From contig JAJOZX010001074.1 of the NCBI GenBank assembly GCA_023014485.1, positions 403,001-467,000 on the forward strand: a stretch of DNA of 64,000 bases. Reading direction: 5' to 3'. Of this stretch, positions 24,008-33,617 are shown piece by piece; position 1 is the first letter of the stretch; each line of letters begins with the position of its first letter. The notes under the pieces were generated by a model. It was not told the DNA's origin. It searched no databases and saw only the letters and a program-made list of their open reading frames with translations. Position numbers and translations under genes: made by a program. This DNA is from Bathynomus jamesi. Taxonomy: Eukaryota > Arthropoda > Malacostraca > Isopoda > Cirolanidae.

Positions 24008-24189
24008 TCTGGAAAAAATTTGCCAAGAAACCTAAAATTTCTGAAAAAGCATAAAATATTACTAATTGGTAATGCAGTTTCAAAAGCAAAACTGAATCAT
24101 AACTGTTTAGTAATTTTTTATGAGTTTTGGAAAAACATTTTGTAGGTGAACTTTTTTCCCAAACTACATTTGTTTCACGTTTGAAAGAG
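23557..24189. other. Microsatellite-bounded unassigned stretch
   Basis: (GT)n(TA)n at 23557-23603 and (TA)n at about 23960-24003 bracket AT-rich DNA with no recognisable gene. Confidence 0.5.
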
Positions 24190-24520
24190 TTGTCAATATA
24201 CGATGAATTTAGTTGAAACACATTTGTAATAAATAAGGATCTTTGCGAAATTAAAACTTGCTTCGATGTACTTTGTACGTGTTCTTAGCTTAGAATTTAA
24301 GTAACACGTTCCTAGTTTTGTTGGTAAGTGAACCGGTGAACTCTGGAACAATCTTCCTAAATCCATCTTTCCCCCTGTCTCTGACCTCCAATCTTTCAAA
24401 CGCGGAGTGTCCAGGCTCGAAAACCCTGGACCTTGATTTTGGTTCTCTTCTTCTATGAGTGGGTGTGAGGGCGTTTTTGTGGGCATTCGCCCTTGGCCCC
24501 TCCTTCGTGCATGAAAAAAA
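24190..24520 (+). mobile_element. LINE 3'-end remnant
   Basis: Plus-strand translation around 24335-24430 gives LWNNLPKSIF...DLQSFKRGVSRLENPG, the WN.LP / FK end typical of CR1/L2-type LINE polyproteins. The tail GGGCATTCGCCCTTGGCCCC plus an A-rich end resembles that at 4660-4705. Only the 3' end survives. Lies in the intron upstream of the M13 exon. Confidence 0.6.
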
Positions 24521-24692
24521 TTTTCCCGCGTGAATATTCGTATTATTGAAACGGATTCGTGAACAGCGATTATCGTTTGCAAATTTCCCTCAACGAGGCA
24601 CTAAATTATCCTTTTGCTATTTTTTTTTATACATTTTCACGAGCGAGCCTTTCCCGGCCTGCCACTAAACCTGTCTCCACCTTCGTCCGCAG

Positions 24693-24850
24693 ATGGATGG
24701 AACCTCATGCAGGACACCTGGGAGCTGCGCAGGTGGGAGTTCGATTACGTCCTGCGTAAACTGCACGTCAACTACGGCGTCTCCCCCTTCTTCAGAGTGG
24801 AAGTGGTGGCGGATCCGGACCCCAACCGGGAGGGGCACAACATCATTAAA
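24693..24850 (+). CDS. M13 metallopeptidase (neprilysin/ECE-like), internal exon
   Basis: Acceptor: pyrimidine-rich CCTTCGTCCGCAG ending at 24692. The exon begins with the last two bases of a split codon, encodes 52 further residues starting GWNLMQDTW and ending EGHNIIK, and stops exactly at donor GTAAGA (24851). Residues follow the M13 N-terminal (Peptidase_M13_N) pattern: a GW near the start, W..L..LH..YG with an aromatic pair (SPFF), then V.V..DP...GHNII. M13 enzymes are usually type II membrane zinc peptidases of about 700-780 residues cleaving small peptides. This exon lies in the non-catalytic helical lobe; the zinc motifs (HExxH, ExxxD) are in later exons not found here. Codons are GC-richer than the flanks, as expected for coding DNA. 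Phase 0 at its 3' side matches the next exon. Confidence 0.82.
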
Positions 24851-26505
24851 GTAAGACTCTATTTTAAAAGATAAGAAACGGGTCACACGGGCTACGCGGA
24901 AAAATATTTGGTTAAAACAACGAAGTTATCCGCCAACCAGATATAAATTGTTGAATTAACCTTCGAATTGGTTGGCAAATACTGAACTCTGTACCGTGGT
25001 TGTAACCAAACATTTTCTCCGTGCACGTTTCGGATGAATGACCTAAAAGCCATACATCGTCGTATTTTGACTCGATTAGGGCTCTTTGTAAGCGAAACGT
25101 TGTCATCGTTTTCTTACAGACTAACGTTTTTTAAGACTTAAAATGGACAATTAAAGTTACGAATGTAAATAATTTTGATGTTTGTAAATTTTAAAATGTA
25201 ATTTTTATTCCGTTGTTCGCTCTTCACTTTCCGTTTTTGTGATGATGTAATTTTAGTGAATGAAAATTATTTGTTTATCTTTCGAACGATGAGAAGAAGA
25301 GTGTGGCTTAATTTGAAAAATGAAAATATTGAAACATTTTTTTAAATAATTTTCATTTGGCATTTCTTTCCTTTTTTATTTTTGCGAGTTAGGTCGAGGC
25401 GAACTATCCGTTACGTTTTACGGTGTCGTCCTCGTCGTAAACTTTTACCAAATGCGCGTTAAATATTTCATCCGCCATTTTACTTTTTGTCTTCTTAAAG
25501 ATTATACTTTTGTAGTCCGAAGCTACCGCCGCGTCAGTTCGTTTAAAAATTGAGGATGACGTACGTTTTGTCCCGTATTCGTAAGTTTTATTTTTATTTT
25601 TTTATCCGATTTTGGGATTTCTTTTTTCATTGGTTGTCGAGGGTAAAGCGTATCGAGTTTCCTCGTATAAGCGGACCATTCTAATTTTTACGTTTAAGGA
25701 AAGCATTCATCCGGAAATCATGCTCAAGTTATTTTGGAAAATGGAAGACGACGTCTTTTCCGCTATTTAAGCTTCTTTATTTCGGGTGAAAAGACTCGGG
25801 GGTTTTTTTTTAATTCAACTTTTAACTTTTTGATTTTGAGTGAATTTTCACTGGATTCTCATCTCATTCTTCGATTTTTACTTTAACATTGGCGGTCGTT
25901 TTATATTTCGCACCCGTACCCATTCCGTCGATAAGACCAAAATATCGACACTCCGAAAAACTAACAACTTAACCTAACCTAACCCCGTTTAATTTAATCA
26001 AATAATAATAATAATAATAATAATAACTTGCCCGTACAATTTCGAGTCGATTAGATGTCGTAAGGCGGTAGTATATTTCGAGTCAGTTTTAATAAAATTT
26101 AAAAAATCAGAAAGTTAAAGTCGGGAATTCAAAATTGGTCGAGTCAAAAATAAAATACTCAAAATGCAAAATTCAGTCAAGATCAAAATTGAAAGCTGAA
26201 GGAAAGTCAAAATTTAAAAGTTAGGATTAAAATCAGAACTGAAATTCTGTTAAAATTCGTATCTAGTCAAAGATAAAATTAAAAATTAGTCAAAATTTAA
26301 AGATAAAAATAATAATTGAAATTCAAAGTTAAAGATTTGGTCGGATCATCATCATCATCATCATCATCATCCGTCTTGATAGACGTCATCCAAACTTTGA
26401 AATGGCACTGTGGTTTCCCAAAAAACTTGGATGAGCTAGAGTTAATAAAAGAAAATGATTTATTAACTGTTAATACATTTCTTGCCCTGAAACTCGTTAT
26501 AATAA

Positions 26506-26672
26506 GAGTAGCGCGGCGGAAGAAGGGGATAAGCGACAAAATCGGTGAAATGCATTTTCTGTTTGAAAAGACAGTTTATTCTTCCCTCAATCACCTCCAG
26601 TTGGCAGTTATCCCATTTTGTGACTGGAAACACTTTCCAGTCACAAAATGGGATATCTGCAGACGTGCGGAT
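26506..26672. repeat. Half-copy of the GAGTAGYGCGGCGG inverted-repeat element
   Basis: Left 105 bp (GAGTAGCGCGGCGGAAGAAG..., ATAAGCGACAAAATCGG...) match the left arm of the element at 33855-34148. Then the sequence folds on itself: TTTTGTGACTGGAAA and TTTCCAGTCACAAAA (about 26615-26650) form a short hairpin. The second long arm is absent. Confidence 0.75.
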
Positions 26673-26712
26673 TTTTAAAGCCTGTTGTATGAGAAAATGG
26701 TATGTTTATGGG

Positions 26713-26748
<36 letters not shown>

Positions 26749-27039
26749 TCTTGGCTACCCTACGAAACCGTGACAATCTTTCGGGTACACAGAGCCTATC
26801 GCGACATTGCCAGTGTCATTGTAGTTTATTATTTTTTTTATGAAAACTCCTTAAATATGATGAGAGTCAGTAGGGAATATAATGAAGGTTATTGAAGTAA
26901 ACTACTTTAATTTTGTGAAATTAAATATATTAAGTGTAAAATAAGATTATTTAAAAAGTAAAATATAATTATTCGAAATATAAATGACAAATTAGCTAGA
27001 TATAGGCTGGCTGATGAGGCATAATGCATTTAGGTACCT

Positions 27040-27245
27040 CACTCTCCTCACTGGTCTCTCGAGTGGTAATCTCGAGACCCGAATCCCGTCGCGGTCGCTG
27101 CAGTGTACGGGGCTCCCATTCCGTCAGTGTGAAGTCACACGCGACTCGAGTGCTCACGAACCGAGTCGTGAGTCGCGAGACGATCCCGGGCGCGGCCGGC
27201 CTAAGCGTCTCTCCCGGCGATATATTGAAAAACGCGTCTTCACGC
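27040..27245. other. CpG-rich block inside the M13 intron
   Basis: About 200 bp clearly richer in G+C and CpG than the surroundings, with repeated GACTCGAG/CTCGAGAC and GAGTCGTGAGTCGCGAGAC motifs. Two overlapping open frames have no domain. Could be a decayed repeat or an alternative regulatory region; sequence alone does not decide. Confidence 0.4.
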
Positions 27246-27473
27246 TCGCTTTTCTCTCCGTTAATATTCTTGTTTAATTAAATAAAGGTGCTAAGTAGTG
27301 AAACGGATCTCCTTAAAAATCCGTTCTTCTCCATTCAAATTGTCTGGATGCAACGTTTCCTATCATCTCCGCCACGTTAGACCAATGACACTATGCAGAA
27401 TTCAGAATCACTAAAGCATTACCAATGAGTACGAATGAATAATAGGTAAATCACGACACTGGGTTATGTGACG

Positions 27474-27477
<4 letters not shown>

Positions 27478-27530
<53 letters not shown>
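27478..27530. repeat. (TA)n microsatellite
   Basis: Uninterrupted TA tract that stops at the first base of the palindrome at 27531. Confidence 0.95.
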
Positions 27531-27533
<3 letters not shown>

Positions 27534-27610
27534 TAAAACCACGAAGGAAAGGAAACACAGAATGGTGGTGCTCAACCATTCTGTGTTTCCTTTCCTTCGT
27601 GGTTTTATTC
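27531..27610. repeat. 36-bp perfect palindrome, family A (short fold)
   Basis: Arms 27531-27566 and 27575-27610 are exact reverse complements, loop GGTGCTCA. The right arm plus its continuation (ATCATAAATATTTTTCACG..., to about 27652) is the Penelope-like 3' end, here folded at a point nearer the terminus than the copy at 3061-3214. Confidence 0.9.
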
Positions 27611-28051
27611 ATCATAAATATTTTTCACGTGTTACTTTTGTGAAATAATTTACATATATATATAGGTAAATGTCGCCATCCACAACTGAAAATGTTTGGG
27701 TTTTGAAAAATAGCTAAACGTGGGGTGGGGGGTGGGGGTGGATTGAATTAATTATATATATGTATACTCATTTGCGGGATTTATTTATATATACTGTATG
27801 TATATTATGGTAAATGTCGTCACCCATAATTGAAAATGTGAAAGTGTGGCTATTTAGTAAGGTAGCCAAAGCTGTGTGTGTGTAAGTGTAAGTGATCATT
27901 ATTGTTATTAGACCGTAAAAGCGAATATTAAATCTTAAAATGGAAAAACCTTTTTTGTCATCAAACATTAAAAAGTAGGTTTTGTAAGAAAATAATTTAT
28001 TTAAGAAATTTTAGTTTGATTTTTATTAAATTTTTTTTTATTCTATTTCAG
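27611..28051. other. Intronic sequence
   Basis: Family A tail to about 27652, two short TA tracts, and a duplicated phrase GTAAATGTCG.CA (27666 and 27811). No coding potential recognised before the acceptor of the next exon. Confidence 0.5.
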
Positions 28052-28114
28052 CTTTCTCCCTCCGGTTACTCCATGCCTCATCGAAGTTACTACGACAGGC
28101 TACCCAATAATGAG
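28052..28114 (+). CDS. M13 metallopeptidase, next exon (63 bp)
   Basis: Acceptor TTTCTATTTCAG ends at 28051; donor GTAAGA begins at 28115. Exactly 21 codons, phase 0 at both ends, encoding LSPSGYSMPHRSYYDRLPNN plus E. This continues the previous exon (HNIIK + LSPSG) and matches the strongly conserved M13 block G-L-x-L-P-x-R-x-YY, with PHRSYY visible. Both splice phases and the motif order agree, which makes the two-exon assignment firm even though each exon is short. No later exon is recognised in the remaining 36 kb, so introns may be long, the gene may be a fragment, or small exons were missed. Confidence 0.82.
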
Positions 28115-28138
28115 GTAAGATGATACCATACCATCATT

Positions 28139-28162
28139 TACACACACACACACACACACACA
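28139..28162. repeat. (CA)n microsatellite
   Basis: CA tract that runs directly into the family B palindrome flank (AATTAAACACGTGAAATGAA). Confidence 0.9.
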
Positions 28163-28345
28163 ATTAAACACGTGAAATGAATGAATGATGCAAACCCGCA
28201 AGGAAAAAGAAAAATGATTCCAAGGCCTTTCGTGTATTCAGAAGTACACCTCGTGAGGGAATGACTGTTTCCATCTCCCTGACGAGGTGTACTTCTGAAT
28301 ACACGAAAGGCCTTGGAATCATTTTTCTATTTCCTTGTAGATTTT
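28163..28345. repeat. Palindrome family B, about 58-bp arms
   Basis: Arms 28197-28254 and 28282-28339 are reverse complements with a few mismatches and a 27-bp loop. The right arm (ACGAGGTGTACTTCTGAATA, then CACGAAAGGCCTTGGAATC) and the upstream AATTAAACACGTGAAATGAA also occur, unfolded, at 40258-40362. So this is a snap-back of a repeat family whose simple form sits behind the LINE at 40250. Confidence 0.88.
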
Positions 28346-28460
28346 AATATATATATATATATGTATAATGTATATGTATAGAAACGACGTAAGTATAGAG
28401 GAGTGTTCTGCACACGAGGAAGAGAAATAACAAACAAATGAAAAATAAGGCACCCGCCCG

Positions 28461-28533
28461 GGAATCGAACCCAGGATCTTCCGATTGCCGGTCAGACGTG
28501 CTAACCACTACACTACGGAGCCACGATAGTCAG
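28461..28533 (-). repeat. tRNA-Ala(GGC)-like SINE head, inverted copy
   Basis: Same 73-bp cloverleaf-like sequence as the plus copy at 28734-28806 in reverse orientation. No sequence difference noticed between the two, which suggests a recent inverted duplication. Confidence 0.6.
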
Positions 28534-28733
28534 AAGTTGTAATTCTCCTATATTTTTCATTTGCTTGTTATTTCTCTTCCTCGTGTGCAGAACACTCCTC
28601 TATACTTACGTCGTTTCTATACGTTAATATACTGCGCGGTCATTGCAGTTAAATGTACATATTCACGATTTGCGAGGGTGCCCTCTCAAGGCATTGGTTT
28701 CTGCCCTATGTAGGAGAATTACAACTTCTGACT

Positions 28734-28806
28734 ATCGTGGCTCCGTAGTGTAGTGGTTAGCACGTCTGACCGGCAATCGGAAGATCCTGGGTTCGATTCC
28801 CGGGCG
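28734..28806 (+). repeat. tRNA-Ala(GGC)-like SINE head
   Basis: Folds as a tRNA: D arm GTG...CAC, anticodon stem TCTGA/TCGGA, T arm CTGGG-TTCGATT-CCCGG, and an exact B box GGTTCGATTCC. The anticodon position would be GGC (Ala), but the base before it is C instead of the invariant U33, and the acceptor stem has two mismatches (T:T, G:G). It is followed by a unique tail. A pol III-type SINE promoter is more likely than a working tRNA. Confidence 0.65.
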
Positions 28807-28959
28807 GGTGCCTTATTTTTCATTTGTTTGTTATTTCTCTTCCTCGTGTGCAGAACACTCCTCTATACTTACGTCGTTTCTATACGTTAATATACTGCGC
28901 GGTCATTGCAGTTAAATGTATATATTATATATATATATATACTGTATATATATATAAAA

Positions 28960-29731
28960 CGGGTGTGCCATAAAAAAGGGTACATTTTAAAAAGGCTATA
29001 AAATCAACATTTGTCATTTAATTTTAATAAAACTTCTACTCAATAAAACATGTATTTATCTATATGCAAACAAGTTTTCGACTAAAATATCAAATAATTC
29101 AAATTCTATCAACATTTAACGAAAGAGTATGATTTTTCTTCTTAACATGCAAAAATTATTAAACCTTTTTAATATTTTTTATAAAAATAATTTTTAACCT
29201 AAAATTTACTTGAAATTATTAAAAAAATTGTTGGAAATGCTTTCCTTCCATTTCAATAACTTTTTTTATTCTTGGCCGGAATTCATCTATGGCTCGATTT
29301 ACTTGTTCCCGTGGAAGCTCTTCCCATTTTTGAATGATGATCTCGCGTAAATGAGCGACATCTTTTATCCTAGTCCTGTAGACTCGCTCTGCTGAGTTAT
29401 CCCATATTCCGGCCAAGAATAAAAAAGTTATTGAAATGGAAGGAAAGCATTTCCAACAATTTTTTTTAATAATTTCAGGTAAATTTTAGGTTAAAAATTA
29501 TTTTTATACAAAAATATTAAAAAGGTTTAATAATTTTTGCATGTTAAGTAGAAAAATCATACTCTTTCGTTAAATGTTGATAGAATTTGAATTATTTAAT
29601 ATTTTAGTCTGAAAACTTGTCTGCATATAGATAAATACATACGTTTTATTGTGTAGAAGTTTTATTAAAATTAAATGACAAATGTTGATTTTATAGCCTT
29701 TTTAAAATGTACCCTTTTTTATGGCACACCC
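28960..29731 (-). mobile_element. Tc1/mariner derivative with about 323-bp inverted arms
   Basis: Arms 28960-29282 and 29406-29731 are near-perfect reverse complements; ends CGGGTGTGCCATAAAAAAGG / the reverse. Only 123 bp separate the arms. The centre and the inner end of the left arm encode the C-terminus of a transposase on the minus strand; the right arm repeats those last codons inverted. No clear TA duplication at the ends. Same architecture as 3334-4315: one end plus its inverted copy. Confidence 0.82.
29219..29416 (-). pseudogene. Transposase C-terminal stub
   Basis: Sixty-five codons: VYRTRIKDVAHLREIIIQKW, then LPREQVNRAIDEFRPRIKKV, ending EGKHFQQFF. The RIKDVAHLRE...I...W..LP...VN.AI...RPRI pattern matches the C-terminal tail of Tc1/IS630-type transposases after the catalytic domain. 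No catalytic residue remains. The terminal codons lie inside the inverted arm. Confidence 0.65.
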
Positions 29732-30127
29732 GATATATATATATATATAAAGAACCACGAAGGAAAGGAAACACAGAATGGTGCTCAAGCGCTTTCGTCT
29801 AATGACATCCTCAGGAACACTGAAGTAAATAGAGTTCGAGACAATATAGTATATAGGTCACAAAGAAAAAAATATATATAATAATACAGAAATAAAAATT
29901 GTGGGAGGAGCATACAAATTTGTAAGGAAAAACTACCAATTTTAGCACTTTGCTTCTTGTCGAAATCTGTTCTGAACGAATTCAAAACAACAGGATCAAG
30001 TGGATTGTCTACAACCAAATTTATAGATAATGCCTGAATTATATATAGGTCACAAAAAAAAAAAAATAAAAATAAATTGAAAAATAAAAATTGTAAGAGG
30101 AGCATACAAATTTACAAGGGAAAACTA

Positions 30128-31042
30128 TCAAAGTTTTAGCACTTTGCCCTTCTTGTCTAAATCCTTTCTGAACAAATTCAAAACAGCAGGATCAAGTGGA
30201 AAAAGACCATGGCTCATGTTAAAATTATTTGCAAGTTGAATAATAGCAGACTCAAGAATATTTCTATTTACAATGTTGCTAGAGTGAAACAAAACTGAAG
30301 CATTATTCCAGTCAATACAGTGGGATAACTCTGACAAATGGACAAAAAGGGCACTGGACGACTGTCCCGTTCTAACGGAATATTGATGCTGTTTTACACG
30401 CGTGTGCAAATCCTTTCCCGTCTGACCAATGTAAAAGGAATCACATTGTTTGCAACCAATTTTATAGATAATGCCTGAATTACTGGTAGGGCTATTTTTA
30501 ACTATGATATTTTTCACAATATTGTTATATGAAAATACTACATTAATATCGAAAAGTTTAAGTACATTAGCAATGCCTAAAAAGCCTGGGAAAAATGAAA
30601 GTACTAAAATATTCTTTGACAAAGTGCGAGTGTTATTATTCACGCGATAGAAGGTTCGTTTTGCCTTGTTAAGACAAGATTCCATAAACGCAGGTGGGTA
30701 GCACGGATCACTTCCAATACCGTTGATTTTTTCTAATTCGGCATCTATGTATTCCGGACTGGCGATCCTTAAGAGCGCGGAGAAACATTGAAGAAAATAT
30801 GGCCTTCTTAATGGGGGTGTCTTGTCCAAAGTAAAAGTGTACGTAGGACAAATTGTTTGTTTTTTCCGATAGATACTAAACTTAAAACCTGGGCTTTCCC
30901 TATGTACACGCACATCCAAAAATGGGATTGAGTTGTCTTGTTCCACTTCTAAAGTAAACTTAATGGAGGGGACTTGGTCATTTAACTGAAGGAGGAAGTC
31001 ATGGGCCAGATACACAAAATATCGTCGACGTACCGCAACCAT
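30128..31042 (-). pseudogene. PLE polyprotein C-terminal part: RT thumb and GIY-YIG endonuclease
   Basis: Open 304-codon frame. Residues 20-75: IKFTLEVEQDNSIPFLDVRV..., the post-catalytic RT/thumb segment typical of Penelope (IPFLDV). Around residues 190-235: SGIIYKIGCKQCDSFYIGQT then GKDLHTRVKQHQYS, the GIY-YIG nuclease core with Gly-Ile-Ile-Tyr, Tyr-Ile-Gly, the conserved Arg in TRVKQH, and a downstream Glu in NILESAIIQ. PLE RTs extend ends cut by this nuclease. The frame is intact, but the RT palm upstream is in other frames, so the protein as a whole is broken. Confidence 0.85.
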
Positions 31043-31441
31043 GGGATGCCAACCCCCAGGATTCTCGGAATGTAAGTAATTTCGAACAACTCCATATAAA
31101 TATTGGAGAGGAGGGGCGACAAGGGATTACCCATGGCCATCCCAAAAACCTGTTGATAATACTCGCTATTGAAAGTGAATTTACAGTCTTTGATTCAAAG
31201 TTTAATGAGTTCCAAAACGATGTGTGCAGGTTATGGCCGGTCATACTTATGTAATTCTCGGGAGAGACAGTCAAGCATATCGCCAATCGGCACTTTTGTA
31301 AATAATGAAAAAAACGTCAAAACTGATCAATCTACCGTTGGTTTCAGTGCGTACATTATTCAATTTTTCAGTAAGATTCATGGAATTTTTTACATGTGAA
31401 TCAGAGATAGTTCCGAGAATGGGGGACAAGACTTTGACAAG

Positions 31442-31980
31442 TCATTTGGAGAGTTTATAGGTAATAGAACCCACAGAGCTGATAATAGGGGGCATAGGGT
31501 TGCCAGGTTTGTAGGTTTTAATAAGACCGTAAAGGTAGGGAAGAGAAGGTGAAGTGGACGTGAAAAGCGGAATTAAGTCCTTATGATCTTTGAGAATGCG
31601 TTTCAAGCCACTATTGAATGATTTGATGACGTCATCCTGCTGGTTCTTCCTACGTTTTCTGTATGTGGTGAGGTCCTGAAGAAGCTCGTTCATCTTTCTA
31701 ATGTAGTCCACTGTGTCCATAATAACTATGGTGCTAGCCTTGTCTGCTTTAGTAATATGGAGCTCACCATCTTTTTTTAATTATGAGAGGCTATTGCGAA
31801 AACGTTTAGGAAAGTTATCTTCGTAAGTACTATTCGCAGCACTATAGACTAGGCCCTTAACTATGTTAACCACAGACTGAGGAAGATTACACTGTTTTTC
31901 AAAACAAGCAAGACTATAACGAATTTGTAAAGCAGAAGGTTTTTTAACAATAAAAAAGGACATACCAAATCGAAGGGAAT
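31442..31980 (-). pseudogene. PLE reverse transcriptase N-terminal half (broken)
   Basis: Two adjacent open segments: KPSALQIRYSLACFEKQCNL and following residues (31781-31980), and MDTVDYIRKMNELLQDLTTY ... KTYKPGNPMPPIISSVGS (31442-31720). These match the N-terminal and fingers region of Penelope RT, which has the signature L-P-Y-x-Y-G-L-x-K-T-x-K-P. Separated from the catalytic YVDD block by frameshifts. Confidence 0.78.
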
Positions 31981-31988
31981 TTTTTGCA

Positions 31989-33143
31989 AGTTTAGTATCT
32001 ATCGGAAAAAAACAAACAATTTGTCCTACGTACATTTTTACTCCGGACATGACACCCCAATTAAGAAGGCCATATTTTCTTCAATGTTTCTCCGCGCTCT
32101 TAAGGATCGCCAGTCCGGAATACATGGATGCCGAATTAGAAAAAATCAACGGTATTGGAAGTGATCCGTGCTACCCACCTGCGTTTATGGAATCTTGTCT
32201 TAACAAGGCAAAACAAACCTCCTATCGCGTGAATAATAACACTCGCACTTTGTCAAAGAATATTTTAGTACTTCCATTTTTCCCAGGCTTTTTAGGCATT
32301 GCTAATGTACTTAAACTTTTCGATATTAATGTAGTATTTTCATATAACAATATTGTGAAAAATATCATAGTTAAAAATAGCCCTACCAGTAATTCAGGCA
32401 TTATCTATAAAATTGGTTGTAAACAATGTGATTCCTTTTATATTGGTCAGACGGGAAAGGATTTGCACACGCGTGTAAAACAGCATCAATATTCCGTTAG
32501 AACGGGACAGTCGTCCAGTGCCCTTTTTGTCCATTTGTCAGAGTTATCCCACTGTATTGACTGAAATAATGCTTCAGTTTTGTTTCACTCTAGCAACATT
32601 GTAAATAGAAATATTCTTGAGTCTGCTATTATTCAACTTGCAAATAATTTTAACATGAGCCATGGTCTTTTTCCACTTGATCCTGTTTTTTTTAATTCGT
32701 TCAGAAAGGATTTAGACAAGAAGGGCAAAGTGCTAAAACTTTGGTAGTTTTCCCTTGTAAATTTGTATGCTCCTCTTACAATTTTTATTTTTCAATTTAT
32801 TTTTATTTTTTTTATTTTTTGTGACCTATATATAATTCAGGCATTATCTATAAAATTGGTTGTAAACAATCCACTTGATCCTGTTGTTTTGAATTTGTTC
32901 AGAACGGATTTAGACAAGAAGGGCAAAGTGCTAAAATTGGTAGTTTTTTCTTTCAAATTTGTATGCTCCTCCCACAATTTTTATATATATATATATATAT
33001 AGTCTTGAACTCTTTATTTACTTCAGTGTTCCTGAGGATGTCATTAGACGAAAGCGCTTGAGCACCATTCTGTGTTTCCTTTCCTTTGTGGTTCTTTTCA
33101 TCATAAATATTTTTCACGTGTTACTTTCGTGAAATAATTTTCA
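31989..33143 (+). mobile_element. Penelope-like element, plus copy (5'-truncated)
   Basis: Begins mid-thumb (FSIYRKKQTICPTYIF) and runs through the GIY-YIG domain to the 3' end with the same terminal sequence as the minus copy. It lies head to head with that copy: the 5' ends meet at about 31988. Includes the same second C-terminal module (about 32829-32980) in which IIYKIGCKQ is joined directly to PLDPVVLNLFRTDLDKKGKV. Ends at a TA-rich tract. Confidence 0.87.
32049..32564 (+). pseudogene. GIY-YIG endonuclease region of the plus PLE copy
   Basis: Over 90% similar in protein to the matching part of 30128-31042, including SGIIYKIGCKQCDSFYIGQT and the TRVKQHQYS block. A TGA at 32562-32564 replaces the TGG (Trp) present in the minus copy, cutting the frame just after HCID; the coding sequence continues beyond as YLFHSSNI-type residues to about 32745. 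Confidence 0.82.
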
Positions 33144-33156
33144 TATATATATATAT

Positions 33157-33198
<42 letters not shown>

Positions 33199-33440
33199 TA
33201 TATATGTATGTATGTATGTATGTCTGTATGTATATACAGTATGTATGTATATATAAGCTGTGTTTTTTTTACCATATAACCGAAATAAAAATTGAAATAC
33301 AGGACGAAATATTTATTAAAGAACGATTGTGTTTGAAAGGAAAATTTCCCAATATTTACAGTGACATTGTCAGTATTATTTTGCCCAGAGGAAGGTACAG
33401 TCACACCAAATTTCAGTTTATTCAATCGTCTCTTGGTTGT
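33144..33440. other. TA/TATG microsatellite and unassigned DNA
   Basis: TA tracts 33144-33205, (TATG)n 33205-33250, then AT-rich sequence. No gene recognised. Confidence 0.6.
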
Positions 33441-33539
33441 AGTTTTGTGCGTTACCTGATAAAAGGAGAGAGAGAGAGTTACAAGGAAAAGAAGTACCTC
33501 AAAAGGCCTTGCGGCCCATACCGAGGAGGTACCAATGGC

Positions 33540-33614
<75 letters not shown>
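33441..33614 (-). mobile_element. CR1-like LINE 3' UTR end and (GA)n tract
   Basis: Minus-strand match to the 3' UTR of the CR1-like element at 15270-15375: GCCGCAAGGCC and GGTACC(T/A)CCTCGGTATGG are shared, each next to a CT/GA tract. The (GA)n here (33540-33614) is about 74 bp. The coding part is absent. Confidence 0.7.

Positions 33615-33617
<3 letters not shown>

Larger units (their letters stand above)
24851..28051 (+). other. Intron of the M13 peptidase gene
   Basis: Begins GTAAGA and ends TTTCTATTTCAG. Inside: (AAT)n near 26005, a (CAT)n run near 26346-26370, a half-copy of an inverted-repeat element at 26506-26672, a (TA)n(GT)n near 26714-26748, a CpG-rich block at 27040-27240, (TA)n at 27478-27530 and a family A palindrome at 27531-27610. 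No further exon recognised inside. Confidence 0.75.
28377..28930. repeat. Inverted and direct mosaic of a tRNA-derived SINE
   Basis: Arms of about 170 bp (28377-28547 and 28713-28881) are near-exact reverse complements. Each contains a 73-bp tRNA-like unit: minus 28461-28533, plus 28734-28806. The spacer start (about 28551-28655) is a direct copy of the right flank 28815-28921 (CTTCCTCGTGTGCAGAACAC...). Result: three partial copies, two inverted and one direct. A mobile SINE-type repeat, not tRNA genes. Confidence 0.85.
29752..31988 (-). mobile_element. Penelope-like element (PLE), minus copy
   Basis: Penelope-type reverse transcriptase blocks on the minus strand: LPYLYGLIKTYKPGNPM and PIISSVGSITYKLSK (31442-31600), RLISFDV and LFTKVPIGD (about 31270-31330, frameshifted), FGMAMGNPLSPLLSNIYMEL and RYVDDILCIW (about 31010-31150), then the thumb and a GIY-YIG endonuclease (30128-31042). 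5'-truncated at about 31988, where an opposite copy begins. The 3' region carries a second, shortened C-terminal module (29870-30120) and ends with the family A terminal sequence. Several frameshifts. Confidence 0.88.

Noticed and set aside
27014..27281. Two overlapping Arg/Ser-rich frames in the CpG-rich block
   Set aside because: Composition effect of CpG-rich DNA inside the M13 intron; no recognisable domain.
28734..28806. Functional tRNA-Ala gene
   Set aside because: It folds as a tRNA but has C instead of U33, two acceptor mismatches, and identical copies inside a larger repeated unit, so it is a SINE head.
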